From an uncultured Tateyamaria sp. (GTDB lineage: Bacteria > Pseudomonadota > Alphaproteobacteria > Rhodobacterales > Rhodobacteraceae): a stretch of DNA of 64,000 nt. The notes beneath the pieces are model-generated. The model searched no databases. It had not been told where the DNA came from and saw only the letters and a list, made by a program, of their open reading frames with translations. Every line of letters starts with the position of its first letter. Within the stretch, counting starts at the first letter, position 1. Of this stretch, positions 49,318 through 58,154 are shown piece after piece. The stretch covers positions 1,522,501-1,586,500 of the forward strand of contig NZ_CANNDS010000001.1 in assembly GCF_947503415.1 (NCBI RefSeq). Reading direction: 5' to 3'. Made by a program: the position numbers and the translations under genes.

Positions 49318-50645
49318 TCCGCCTCATCCAGCGTGGTCTGATGTTTGGCAATCTCTTTCACGTGGCCTCGCCCGCGCTGGTCGAACGTTACAACCGCGCG
49401 CTTGAACACCTGACGGGCAAGCGCACGGCGCTCACCGATTTCTACATCGACATCTCTGGCTATTCGCCCGAGGTGGGCAATGAGCTGGGCGATCCGCTTT
49501 ACCTGAACCACAACGGGGTCAATCGGCAGTTCATTCTGCTCAGCACCGAACAGCGCAAATGTCCGTTGCTGGATGCAAGTTTTTCCACCTCGCAGGGCAT
49601 TCTGAAACGGTTCATCGCGGAAAATGAGGCAGCGCTGTTTGCCCTGACCGCCCGCGATGCGGTGGCGGGGGAGTTGGTGAACTCGGTCTACGATATCTCG
49701 CATCCTGCGCGGCTCTTTGACCTGCGCGCCATCACGGTCGAGGCGGACACGACCCGGGGCACGGTGCGTAATGCGGCCACGCTGGCGTGCAAGGTGGACA
49801 CGTTTCTGAGCGAGGACGACGCGTGGTTCGATGATGTTCTGATCAGTGAAATGATCCAGCTTGCGGGGCAAACCGGCGACGTGACGCGCAACCCGGTCAA
49901 GCTGAAGCCGCTGACGGTGGAGAAGGGCAATTTCTGGACGTCCCATTTCGGTGGGCTTTACATCTTCCAGACGCTCGACCATCCGGCGACCATCGCGGCC
50001 GGGGACAAGCCGCAGGACGTGCCCACCAAATACACCTTTGATCTGACCGAACGAAACCGGATTGCCAAGTTCCTGGAGTTCAACGATCTGGTGGAGCCGG
50101 TGGTCAAGGCGCGCGGCATCGACGGGGCGGCGATCCTGCGTCAGAAAATGGATTTCATCCTTGTGTCAGCCGTGACCGAAGCGGGTGTGGACCTTGCAGG
50201 GACCACACGCCGCGACATGCGGATGCTGGCGCGCCAACACGCGCACCTGCTGCCAGATGAATTCCGCGGACTGGCCGATCTGGTCAACTGGGCCGAACAT
50301 GGCGGCGCTTGGCCGCGCATCAGCTCGGAACATCCGGCCTATTTCTATACGTTGCGGGCTGCCGACACGCCGGATGCGGACCTTGTGAACATGTTGCTGG
50401 CCGAGCTTTGCCCACGTGACGCGCGCCAGCTGTTCATCTGCCACAAGCAGGCGTTCTATGCCGCCTATGCCACATGGTCCGAGGCGAAGAAGGAATATGT
50501 CGCGCAGTATCTCGAAGCCGAGTACAAGGCCGACAAGGTGGGGGCGCGGGCAGCACTGTTCGGGCACGATGCCCCCATGGAGCCCGATGTCAAACCTCGC
50601 GATATGATCGCACGCGTGGGACCTTGGGGCGCAGTGAGGAGGTAA
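49314..50645 (+). CDS. Unknown 443-residue protein of the cluster
   Basis: A soluble protein starting M-I-R-L-I-Q-R-G-L-M-F-G-N-L-F-H. It has no signal peptide or transmembrane segment. Mixed alpha/beta composition, with landmarks R-Y-N-R-A-L-E-H-L-T-G-K-R-T near 25, S-H-F-G-G-L-Y-I-F-Q-T-L near 215 and a helical C-terminal third. I have a vague memory of a roseobacter-restricted uncharacterised family with this N-terminus but cannot name it safely. ATGA coupling ties it to the membrane proteins upstream. Confidence 0.75.
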   Translation: MIRLIQRGLMFGNLFHVASPALVERYNRALEHLTGKRTALTDFYIDISGYSPEVGNELGDPLYLNHNGVNRQFILLSTEQRKCPLLDASFSTSQGILKRFIAENEAALFALTARDAVAGELVNSVYDISHPARLFDLRAITVEADTTRGTVRNAATLACKVDTFLSEDDAWFDDVLISEMIQLAGQTGDVTRNPVKLKPLTVEKGNFWTSHFGGLYIFQTLDHPATIAAGDKPQDVPTKYTFDLTERNRIAKFLEFNDLVEPVVKARGIDGAAILRQKMDFILVSAVTEAGVDLAGTTRRDMRMLARQHAHLLPDEFRGLADLVNWAEHGGAWPRISSEHPAYFYTLRAADTPDADLVNMLLAELCPRDARQLFICHKQAFYAAYATWSEAKKEYVAQYLEAEYKADKVGARAALFGHDAPMEPDVKPRDMIARVGPWGAVRR

Positions 50646-50649
50646 GGAT

Positions 50650-50913
50650 ATGGCCATCGCCAGACTGTTTCTGATCGCCTTCGTGGTGCTGACGGTGATC
50701 TATATCTCGCTGTCATTCTACTCGCGCGCGCGTGCCCGTGACCGGCTGGAGGCTGAATGGGATCAAGGCGACAAACCCGGCCCGCGCGAGGCTTATGTCA
50801 AACACGGGCTGACGGATTACGACGGATCGCTCAGGCGCAAACTGATCCTCGGGGTGTATATCGTCCCCATGGCGCTTGTGTGCCTGATCATCTACCTAGT
50901 GAACTTCGCCTGA
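50650..50913 (+). CDS. Two-helix membrane protein of the cluster
   Basis: An 87-residue protein with an N-terminal transmembrane helix (L-F-L-I-A-F-V-V-L-T-V-I-Y-I), a charged loop of about 40 residues (R-A-R-A-R-D-R-L-E-A-E-W-D) and a C-terminal helix (L-I-L-G-V-Y-I-V-P-M-A-L-V-C-L-I-I-Y). It starts four bases after the 443-residue protein gene and is followed 11 nt later by the DUF1523 gene. No named family. Confidence 0.75.
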   Translation: MAIARLFLIAFVVLTVIYISLSFYSRARARDRLEAEWDQGDKPGPREAYVKHGLTDYDGSLRRKLILGVYIVPMALVCLIIYLVNFA

Positions 50914-50924
50914 AGGGGACCCAC

Positions 50925-51572
50925 ATGCGTTACATCGGCTGGACACTTCTGATTGCCTTCTGGGTCGTGGCGGGTGCCTTCCTGCACTACTCGCTGCCGC
51001 AGCGCGACATCGTGCGCATCGTGCGCGTATTCGAGGAGCGCCAGGACCTGAACGACTGGACACGTATCTTCTGGTCGCGCCCCGACGAACAATCCGACAC
51101 GCTGATCAACCGCGATGTGCAGTTCCTCCAGACCGTGCGCGCGAATGGCAATCCCATGGTTTACCGGAACGAGGACACAGGCTGGAGCTGGCCGCCGTAT
51201 TTCAAGTTCGACACCTCGAACCTGTTCACCGAAGCCGCCGATGCAGTTTCGACCCGGGCGGCCCCCGAGTGGTACGTGATCACCCATTATGGCTGGCGGA
51301 ACGAATTTCTGACGATCTTTCCCAATGCGATTTCGCTCCGGCCCATTGAGGGGCCGGACGCATCCAAAGGCATTCCGTGGGTCAACATCATCGTACTGAC
51401 ACTCATTGCGGCGATCTTCTATGCGATCTGGGTCCGCTGGCGCAGATTCCGCAGGGCAAGAATCGATCCGCGTCTGGAAGAGATCCAAGACAGTTGGGAC
51501 GCTGCAGGTGAAGCAGTGTCGCAAAGGCGCGGGCGCATCCGGCGCTGGCTTGATACGTGGAAATCCAAATAG
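50925..51572 (+). CDS. DUF1523-family membrane protein
   Basis: A 215-residue protein with an N-terminal helix (W-T-L-L-I-A-F-W-V-V-A-G-A-F-L-H-Y), a soluble domain with H-Y-S-L-P-Q-R-D-I-V-R-I, R-N-E-D-T-G-W-S-W-P-P-Y-F-K-F-D and H-Y-G-W-R-N-E-F-L-T-I-F-P-N-A, then a second helix (V-N-I-I-V-L-T-L-I-A-A-I-F-Y-A-I-W) and a basic tail. These blocks fit DUF1523, a family without known function that I associate with alphaproteobacteria. AAGGGG precedes the ATG. It is the last gene of the plus-strand arm. Confidence 0.87.
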   Translation: MRYIGWTLLIAFWVVAGAFLHYSLPQRDIVRIVRVFEERQDLNDWTRIFWSRPDEQSDTLINRDVQFLQTVRANGNPMVYRNEDTGWSWPPYFKFDTSNLFTEAADAVSTRAAPEWYVITHYGWRNEFLTIFPNAISLRPIEGPDASKGIPWVNIIVLTLIAAIFYAIWVRWRRFRRARIDPRLEEIQDSWDAAGEAVSQRRGRIRRWLDTWKSK

Positions 51573-51660
51573 GGCGGATCAAGATCCGCTTTACAGTTGA
51601 AGCGGTGGAGTAAGGCGGATCTTGATCCGCCACGCTGGGCGCAGGGCACCTGCGCCTTAC
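51572..51660. repeat. REP-like palindromes and bidirectional terminator candidate
   Basis: Three hairpins in a row: GCGGATC-aa-GATCCGC (51574-51589), GGCGGATC-tt-GATCCGCC (51614-51631) and GGCGCAGG-gca-CCTGCGCC (51638-51656). Outer arms GTAAGGCG (51610) and CGCCTTAC (51653) bracket the last two. It fills the gap between the convergent DUF1523 and methyltransferase genes. The GTARGGCGG opening is shared with the element at 16617-16645. Confidence 0.65.
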
Positions 51661-52775
51661 GTCAAAGCTGCGGTACGCCATAGTTTCACCCGCAACCCAC
51701 CATGGGCGATGCTGGGACCCTCGGGCAAGAACGGCAGGCCGGTGGCTTTGGCCAGCGATGCTTCGCTGGTCACGATACCCACGCGCCAGCCGGAGAACCG
51801 CTCGGCCAGCACTTGGCCCAAGCGGCCATAGACGGGGTAAAGCGCCTTCTTGTTACCAATCCGCGCACCGTATGGCGGGTTCACTATGACCAGTCCGGGT
51901 GGGCCATCCGGCGGCAGGATGTCCCCCGCACTGCACTGATCGAACTGGACCAAATCGCTAACGCCGGCCCGCGCGGCATTGCCTCGGGCCATCGCGATCA
52001 CACCCTGGTCACGGTCCGACCCAGTAAGGCGCACCTGTGGTGCGCCCCGCCGCTCAGATGTCCGCACCGCGGCCACAGCATCCGGGTCAAACCCCACCAG
52101 TTGCTCAAAGGCAAAGCTGCGCGCCCGACCTGCTTGCAGCCCTGCCGCCACTTCGGCGGCTTCAGTGACAAATGTGCCTGACCCGCACATGGGATCAAAC
52201 ACAGGCTCCGACCCGTCATATCCGCATTGGCGCAGAAACAAGGCGGCCAGGGTTTCGCGCATGGGGGCTTTGCCCACGGCTTCCTTGTGCCCGCGCTTGT
52301 GCAGAGGCTCGCCCGATGTATCGACGCTTATGGTGACCCGGTTGTCGTCAATGCGCACCTTCAGAACCACCGGAGCGTCCGAGGCGATGGTCATGACCGC
52401 ACTTTCCACCAAAGCAGTCTCGATCCGTTTGGTCGCGGCGCCCGCGTGGTAGATCTTGGACTTGCGCGACGTCGCAACCTCTACCTTTACCGGCACATCC
52501 GGGCGGAGCACGTCAGCCCACGGAAATTTGCGCGCGCGCTTGTCGAGTTGGGCGAGATGAAAGGCCATGAAGGACCCAACGCGCCACAGCACGCGCGTTG
52601 CCCCACGCAGTTCCAGATTGGCGCGCCACACGTCCGGCCACCCTCCGGCCATGCTGACCCCACCGGGCATCACATCACGGACATCAAACCCAAAGCCGCG
52701 CGCCTCTTCCGCCAGAGTGGTTTCCATTCCGGGCAGGGTAATTGCGAAAATGGGGGCAGGGATATCCTCGGACAT
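51657..52775 (-). CDS. THUMP-domain class I RNA methyltransferase (RlmL N-terminal/YpsC type)
   Basis: A protein of about 372 residues. The N-terminal part (to about 160) fits THUMP, with V-D-T-S-G-E-P-L-H-K-R-G-H-K closing it. The methyltransferase part has P-M-C-G-S-G-T-F and the catalytic N-P-P-Y-G-A-R-I-G, as in enzymes making N2-methylguanosine in 23S rRNA (RlmL, position 2445). ATG 52775 gives M-S-E-D-I-P-A-P-I-F-A-I-T; an upstream in-frame start at 52817 is less likely. The second (RlmK) domain of E. coli RlmKL is absent. Confidence 0.88.
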   Translation of the reverse strand: MSEDIPAPIFAITLPGMETTLAEEARGFGFDVRDVMPGGVSMAGGWPDVWRANLELRGATRVLWRVGSFMAFHLAQLDKRARKFPWADVLRPDVPVKVEVATSRKSKIYHAGAATKRIETALVESAVMTIASDAPVVLKVRIDDNRVTISVDTSGEPLHKRGHKEAVGKAPMRETLAALFLRQCGYDGSEPVFDPMCGSGTFVTEAAEVAAGLQAGRARSFAFEQLVGFDPDAVAAVRTSERRGAPQVRLTGSDRDQGVIAMARGNAARAGVSDLVQFDQCSAGDILPPDGPPGLVIVNPPYGARIGNKKALYPVYGRLGQVLAERFSGWRVGIVTSEASLAKATGLPFLPEGPSIAHGGLRVKLWRTAALT

Positions 52776-52826
52776 GCCCGCGTCTATAGGGACCCACGCC
52801 GCCCGGCGCGACCACAAATGACGAAC

Positions 52827-54404
52827 TCAGTCGGCATAGAGGTAATCGACGGTCGCGATCTCGCGCGCCTTCTCGGTGGGCACCGTCAGAAAGCGGGAAA
52901 GGGCATTGGCGTTGTCTTCGATGTCCGCCTCCTCCCGCATCCGATCCAGATGTTCGAAATCAGCGTCCCGAATGCGATCGGATTCAAAGATCATGTCGTT
53001 GCGGATTGTGGGCAGCAGGCGTTCCAGCGTTTCCGGGCTGGTCTGCTCCCCGGCCAAGCCCACGCGCATGGCGTGACCGATCAAGTAGTCATCCGAAAAC
53101 GAACATTGAATTTCCAGCATTCGAGTGATCGACCGATCTCCCGCGAAGTCCTGCAACAGATCCAGATTGCCGGGATCCATGCACACGATCAGCTTGTCGG
53201 TCTCGTAATAGTCGAAAAGCATCCGCATTAGGGCACGGCGGTGGCGCGTGCGCTTTTCCAACGTGTTCTGGATACCGCCCAGATCGGGCAGGGGCGTGTG
53301 TTCTTCGTTGAACAAGTATTCGATGGCGGGCACGTTGGTCATCACGCGGATACGTTCAAGCAACCGCTTGGCCACGTGCCACTTCTTGCAAATGATGATC
53401 AACAGCTCTCGATTTCGGCCGAGCGTGCTCTCGGTCTCCCAGAATCGCGTGGCGAAACGGCGGCCAATCCGCCCGCGCCCCGTCAGAAACTTGAACAGGC
53501 TGGCGCCCTCGTTCGATATCTGAAACGGCACGTTTTCGGCGGCATACAGCAGACCCAAACGGCGTTTCAAATCGCGGGCTTCTGGACTGATCTTGCGGGC
53601 GAACAGGAAATCCTGGCTCAACAACAGATCATAGTGATCGTCATAGAAGGTCACCGGCATCCCATAGTCGGTAAACATCAGGAAGGTCAGCGTGCGCGTG
53701 CGAATCTCATCCTCTGGAACGACATGGCGCACGATGGTTTGAAAGAATGTCTCGTCCGGAATCCAGGTGGTGCGAAAAAAGCGCATCACGTCGCGGCGCT
53801 GGCGGGTGAAATCCAGCACCCACTCAATTGTACGACGGCGCAAACACCACCATTGGCTGCCGATCTGTACCTGAATGTCAGCCGGTATCTCGCGCTTGAA
53901 GCCAAAGCGTTGCTGCAGGTGGTAGCTCGCATAGAAACGACGCTTTTGCGTGCGTTCATTGAAGAAGTGGCGGTAGATCAACCGCTCTTCCTTCATGCCT
54001 GTCTTGATCCAGTCGCTCTCGAAATAGTCCAGGCTCTCGATAAAATCGGCGTCATTGTCGTCTAGAAACTGGTGGGTGTACTCAGCTGATTTGATGGCCA
54101 TGCAATCGCCTGAAAGCATGTAGAAATGTGTGGCGCGCGGGAACGCTTCAACCGCACTTTCCACGGCGTGCAGAGTCGCCTGTACAAGGCTCCACTCACC
54201 CCATCCACAGCGGATACGTTTATGGGCAAACACCACATTCGAATTGTCCTTGAGCGCTGCACGTATCTCCGCAAAGGCGGCGCTGCTGGCGCGCGCATCG
54301 AAGTGAATGGACATGTAGTCGCCCGCGGCCGTCAGCCGTTCCGCCTGCTTGATGATGGCATCCGGGTCCTTGTGACACAGCAGGATGTAGGCGATTCTTG
54401 CCAT
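52827..54404 (-). CDS. Core-2/I-branching-type glycosyltransferase with C-terminal extension
   Basis: A 525-residue protein. Residues 1 to about 260 match the GT14-like core-2/I-branching N-acetylglucosaminyltransferase family: I-A-Y-I-L-L-C-H-K-D-P, I-H-F-D-A-R-A, F-Y-M-L-S-G-D-C-M-A-I-K-S and G-S-Q-W-W-C-L. The rest is an extension, which I associate with roseobacter proteins annotated with a DUF5928-type domain (recalled, not verified). It is divergent from the sulfotransferase gene, so both probably act on a surface glycan. No signal or membrane segment; cytoplasmic. Confidence 0.85.
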   Translation of the reverse strand: MARIAYILLCHKDPDAIIKQAERLTAAGDYMSIHFDARASSAAFAEIRAALKDNSNVVFAHKRIRCGWGEWSLVQATLHAVESAVEAFPRATHFYMLSGDCMAIKSAEYTHQFLDDNDADFIESLDYFESDWIKTGMKEERLIYRHFFNERTQKRRFYASYHLQQRFGFKREIPADIQVQIGSQWWCLRRRTIEWVLDFTRQRRDVMRFFRTTWIPDETFFQTIVRHVVPEDEIRTRTLTFLMFTDYGMPVTFYDDHYDLLLSQDFLFARKISPEARDLKRRLGLLYAAENVPFQISNEGASLFKFLTGRGRIGRRFATRFWETESTLGRNRELLIIICKKWHVAKRLLERIRVMTNVPAIEYLFNEEHTPLPDLGGIQNTLEKRTRHRRALMRMLFDYYETDKLIVCMDPGNLDLLQDFAGDRSITRMLEIQCSFSDDYLIGHAMRVGLAGEQTSPETLERLLPTIRNDMIFESDRIRDADFEHLDRMREEADIEDNANALSRFLTVPTEKAREIATVDYLYAD

Positions 54405-54544
54405 TCAGGAAACTTTACTGCCTCTTAGCGTATGATTGTTTACGGTGATAAAGCTAAGGAGAGATTGAATAAACAGGATTTATTTGCTTTTTTGCGCCAC
54501 AACGCGAACGGCAAGGGTCGCAATCGGTAAAAAGGGCGAGTGGT

Positions 54545-55363
54545 ATGGGATTTCCCGGCACCTGGATGACGGAAAGTGAAAGCGTGGTGTACCGCGTGGT
54601 GCCGAAATGCGCCTGCTCGACCATCGGGCAGATCATGTTCTATTCCGACCACGGCGAATTCTTCGACGGCGACATCCATGACGCGCAAGGTGGCATGCAC
54701 AAATGGGCGCTTGAGGCGAGCCAGCCGATCATCACCGACAACGTGAAAACTCACGGCTCGTACTCCTTCACCTGCGTGCGCAACCCCTACACCCGCATCC
54801 TGTCATCCTTCTTTGACAAGATCTGCGGCATCCAGCGCAATGGCAAACGCTACCGCGGCAACCTCGTGCCGCTGCTCATCCAGAAATACGGGATCGAGGT
54901 GGGCGGCGACGATGGCAAGCAGGAATTCGACCAGATCAAGTCGTTCCGCCGATTTCTTCTGTTTGCCCGCGACACCATTCGCTGGCGCCGCCCGATGGAG
55001 CCTGACATCCACTGGTCCGCTATGTCCGGCCACGTCAGCACGTTCATCGTGAACGGAGGCCGCTATGACAAGATCATCTGGACCGAGAAATTCAATGAGG
55101 GCATGGAGCAGGTGATGCAAGCGGTTGAAACCCCGCACGCCATCGACATTGCAGGCATCCCGCGCTTCAACGAAAGCGAAGGGCACGGTCCGAAACGCGC
55201 ACATCCGGTCGAGGACTACTTCGACGATCTGTCGATGCATCTGGTCTATGAAATCTACAAGCGCGATTTCGAAGTGTTCAAATATGACTTCGAAGACCCT
55301 TCAAACAAGATGCCCATTGGTGAGATCGACCTTGACGAAGTGCACAAGAAACTTGGCGACTGA
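54545..55363 (+). CDS. Sulfotransferase family protein
   Basis: A 272-residue protein with the PAPS 5'-phosphosulfate loop V-P-K-C-A-C-S-T-I near residue 19-27 and the 3'-phosphate block C-V-R-N-P-Y-T-R-I-L-S-S-F-F near 79, as in family-2 carbohydrate sulfotransferases. It would transfer sulfate to a sugar or lipid. AAAGGGCGAG precedes the ATG. The 140-nt divergent gap to the glycosyltransferase contains an AT-rich stretch (about 54450-54490) likely to hold both promoters. Acceptor unknown. Confidence 0.87.
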   Translation: MGFPGTWMTESESVVYRVVPKCACSTIGQIMFYSDHGEFFDGDIHDAQGGMHKWALEASQPIITDNVKTHGSYSFTCVRNPYTRILSSFFDKICGIQRNGKRYRGNLVPLLIQKYGIEVGGDDGKQEFDQIKSFRRFLLFARDTIRWRRPMEPDIHWSAMSGHVSTFIVNGGRYDKIIWTEKFNEGMEQVMQAVETPHAIDIAGIPRFNESEGHGPKRAHPVEDYFDDLSMHLVYEIYKRDFEVFKYDFEDPSNKMPIGEIDLDEVHKKLGD

Positions 55364-55415
55364 CCAAACACGCCGCGCTCGTTCCTGTTCCTGACAAATC
55401 CTTCCTGAGAGGCTG

Positions 55416-55467
55416 GGCAGCGACGCGCTGCCACGTCGCAGTTAAGGCTGTGGCGGAGGGGTTTTTT
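55416..55467 (+). terminator. Hairpin and T-run between sulfotransferase and next gene
   Basis: GGCAGCG-acg-CGCTGCC (55416-55432) lies 53 nt after the sulfotransferase stop. A run of six T follows at 55462-55467, too far away for a canonical intrinsic terminator, so this is tentative. Confidence 0.35.
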
Positions 55468-55485
55468 CTCGTCTAAATTGAGAGC

Positions 55486-55869
55486 ATGCGCGCAGTTGCT
55501 CCAAACCGGTCCTCTGGAACGGCCCAACGGGCCACGCGCGCCCTGTTCACGCTGATCTTCACCCTGTTTTCCCTGATCGCGCCGGGTGCCATGCCCGAAG
55601 CGAATGCGGGCGGCATCACCATGGTGATCTGCACCGGGCTTGAAACCACAACCGTCACACTGGATGCCGAAGGCAACCCGGTCGAGGCGCAGCATCAGCT
55701 CTGCGACTGGGCGGGCCAGACCGCACTTGATAGTCTCCCGGACACGGCCTTCCGTGCCGAAGCGGCCCAGATCACGGTCTTTGCGCCCAACCTTACCCGC
55801 ATTTCTACGGCGTTGGCACAGCATCGCCCCGACCGCACCAGGCCAAGGGGACCACCCACGCCGCTCTGA
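55486..55869 (+). CDS. Small exported protein upstream of the PepSY gene
   Basis: A 127-residue protein with a hydrophobic N-terminal segment (A-L-F-T-L-I-F-T-L-F-S-L-I-A-P-G-A) and A-N-A-G as a probable cleavage site, then a short mature domain with two cysteines (V-I-C-T-G and Q-L-C-D-W-A) and a basic, proline-rich tail. It resembles DUF2946-like proteins that precede PepSY or copper-handling genes, but I am not sure of the family. It is 42 nt upstream of the PepSY gene and cotranscribed. Confidence 0.7.
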   Translation: MRAVAPNRSSGTAQRATRALFTLIFTLFSLIAPGAMPEANAGGITMVICTGLETTTVTLDAEGNPVEAQHQLCDWAGQTALDSLPDTAFRAEAAQITVFAPNLTRISTALAQHRPDRTRPRGPPTPL

Positions 55870-55911
55870 CAGACCCAATCCAACACATTGATCTGACAGA
55901 GGAATATTTCC

Positions 55912-57318
55912 ATGGTCTCAATCGACCCGACACAAGCGCCCGCACGGGCGCAAGACGCAACTGCGTCCTCCAAACTCTATCGCGCCGCGTGGCGATGGCA
56001 TTTTTACGCCGGGCTCTACGTCATCCCGTTCTTCGCAATGCTGGCAATCACCGGGATGGCAATGCTTTGGATCGCGTTCCTTGACGGGCGCGACGGTGAC
56101 CGCATCCCGGTTGTCCCGCAAGGGATCGCCCTCGCAATCTCGCAACAGGCCGATGCCGCCGTGGCCGCCGTTCCGGACGGCGTGGTACGCCAATACGTGG
56201 CCCCGCGCAGCGCTGACCGCGCTGCCATTTTCCGTGTGGACGTAGACGAGACCGCCACCATGGTTGCCATCGACCCCTACACAGGTGCCGTCCTGGAAAC
56301 CTTCCCCCGCCGCTCCGGCTGGTACGACTTTGCGGACAATGTGCATGGCAGTCTCATGCTGGGCGTCACCGGCGATCGGATGATCGAAATTGCCGCCTCG
56401 CTTGGCATGGTCCTGATCGCCACGGGTCTGTATATGTGGTGGCCCCGAGGTGCGGGCTGGCGGGCGGCACTGATACCTGCCTTGGGACGTGGGCGCAGCG
56501 CGTGGAAATCTTTGCACGGGGTCTTCGGTATCTGGATCTCGGTCTTCCTGTTCTTCTTCCTCATCTCGGGCCTTGCTTGGGCTGGCATCTGGGGCGGCAA
56601 GATGGTTCAGGCCTGGAGCCAGTTTCCCGCCGAGAAATGGGACAATGTTCCCTTGTCCGACGACACCCATGCCGCAATGAACCACGGCCCCAAGGAAGTG
56701 CCGTGGGCGCTGGAGCAAACACCCATGCCCGCGTCGGGCAGTCAGGCCGGGATCACGGGCTTGCCGGACGGCATGGCCGTGACGCTGGACAGTGTGGACA
56801 TGCTGGCACGTCAGATCGGGTTCGACGCACGGTATCAGTTGAACGTGCCCGGCGGGGCTGATGGGGTCTGGACCCTGTCGCGCGACAGCATGAGCAATGA
56901 CAGCGAAAACCCTATGGCCGACCGGACCACGCATGTTGATCAGTACACGGGCAAGATCCTGGCCGATGTGAAATTCGCGGACTATTCGCTTGCGGGCAAG
57001 GCCATGGCTGTGGGCATCGCGCTGCACATGGGCACGCTGGGATTGTGGAGCGTGCTGGCCAACACAATCGTCTGTCTGGCCGTGCTGTTCCTGTCGCTGT
57101 CAGGCGTGGTGATGTGGTGGAAACGGCGCCCCGCCGGTGGTCTACGGTTGGCCGCACCCGCGCTGCCGCGCAACATGCCGCTGTGGCAGGGGGCCGTGCT
57201 TGTCGGGCTTGCGGTGTCGCTTGCCTTCCCGATGGCTGGCATCACTCTGTTGACCGTTCTGCTGCTCGACTGGCTGATCCTGTCACGCATTCCGATATTG
57301 AAACGGGCGTTTTCCTGA
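55912..57318 (+). CDS. PepSY-domain membrane protein (PiuB/iron-regulated type)
   Basis: A 468-residue protein with about four transmembrane helices: H-F-Y-A-G-L-Y-V-I-P-F-F-A-M-L-A-I-T-G near 31, then around 165, 200 and 375-400. The typical PepSY-TM blocks are W-x-W-H-F-Y-A-G-L, D-P-Y-T-G-A-V-L and W-K-S-L-H-G-V-F-G-I-W. Family members occur next to siderophore or TonB-receptor genes and are thought to act in iron uptake or ferric-siderophore reduction. AGAGGAA precedes the ATG. No TonB receptor is in view. Confidence 0.88.
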   Translation: MVSIDPTQAPARAQDATASSKLYRAAWRWHFYAGLYVIPFFAMLAITGMAMLWIAFLDGRDGDRIPVVPQGIALAISQQADAAVAAVPDGVVRQYVAPRSADRAAIFRVDVDETATMVAIDPYTGAVLETFPRRSGWYDFADNVHGSLMLGVTGDRMIEIAASLGMVLIATGLYMWWPRGAGWRAALIPALGRGRSAWKSLHGVFGIWISVFLFFFLISGLAWAGIWGGKMVQAWSQFPAEKWDNVPLSDDTHAAMNHGPKEVPWALEQTPMPASGSQAGITGLPDGMAVTLDSVDMLARQIGFDARYQLNVPGGADGVWTLSRDSMSNDSENPMADRTTHVDQYTGKILADVKFADYSLAGKAMAVGIALHMGTLGLWSVLANTIVCLAVLFLSLSGVVMWWKRRPAGGLRLAAPALPRNMPLWQGAVLVGLAVSLAFPMAGITLLTVLLLDWLILSRIPILKRAFS

Positions 57319-57368
57319 CATTTCGCGCGCGCCTTGGCTCAGCTCGGGGCGCGCGCTTGGAACCCACT

Positions 57369-58040
57369 TCAGCGAATCGCGGCGGCAATCCGCGCAGCTA
57401 TGGCGGCACTGCCCTTGGGCGAGGGATGGATTCGGTCCCCGTCGTGAAAGCTCAGATCACCGTAAGGTACAACATCGGCCACAGAGACAAAGGTCACGCC
57501 GTCGTCGCGTGCTGCCATAAGATCCAAGCGGGTCTCGTATTGTTCACCCCATGTACGGCAGTGATCGATGATCGATGGCTGACCCGGCGTACGGAGATAA
57601 CCGACAAACACCACCCGCGCGCCATCTGCCCGTGCCCGCTTTACCATGTCGGCCACGGTCCCGGCGGACCCGTCCTTTGAAATCAATCGATCCAGTTGTG
57701 CTTCGCACTTACGGCAGCCACAGCCCAGCCACAGGTCATTGCCACCGCCGTTCATCACAACCCAATCCCACGGGCCAGACACGTATTGCGCCCCGATCCG
57801 CACACCCAGGCTGCCGCTGATGGGCAAAACATAGTGATACCGCGCGCCCACCACGGACCGGTCAACAACCTGCGCGCCCAAACGTTTTTCCAGCTCCGCG
57901 ACAACGGATCGGTTGGATCCGGCATTCCAAGCCAGCATGCTGTCGCCAGTCGCAATGATCCGTGCAACCCCGTTCGGCGGCACTGGCTCCGTGCATCCGA
58001 TCAGGGTTACGCACGCCAACAGGATCAACCACACCCGCAT
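57369..58040 (-). CDS. SGNH/GDSL hydrolase, predicted lipoprotein
   Basis: A 223-residue protein with a lipobox-like L-I-G-C at residue 13-16, followed by the SGNH blocks: G-D-S-M (block I), G-A in block II, G-G-G-N-D-L-W (block III) and D-R-I-H-P-S-P-K-G (block V, Asp/His). It probably removes acyl groups from a surface glycan or lipid. A C-G-C-x-K-C triplet near residue 107 is unusual and could bind metal or form disulphides. Convergent with the PepSY gene. Confidence 0.84.
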   Translation of the reverse strand: MRVWLILLACVTLIGCTEPVPPNGVARIIATGDSMLAWNAGSNRSVVAELEKRLGAQVVDRSVVGARYHYVLPISGSLGVRIGAQYVSGPWDWVVMNGGGNDLWLGCGCRKCEAQLDRLISKDGSAGTVADMVKRARADGARVVFVGYLRTPGQPSIIDHCRTWGEQYETRLDLMAARDDGVTFVSVADVVPYGDLSFHDGDRIHPSPKGSAAIAARIAAAIR

Positions 58041-58154
58041 CTCTCTTCTCCGTTTCTTGCCCTTGCGGCGACCCTATCCGTACAATCGCCAAGATTCCAT
58101 GAACCCCGACGCACCTCTTGCCTGCACCAGTCCAACCCCCTACATCCACCGTCC

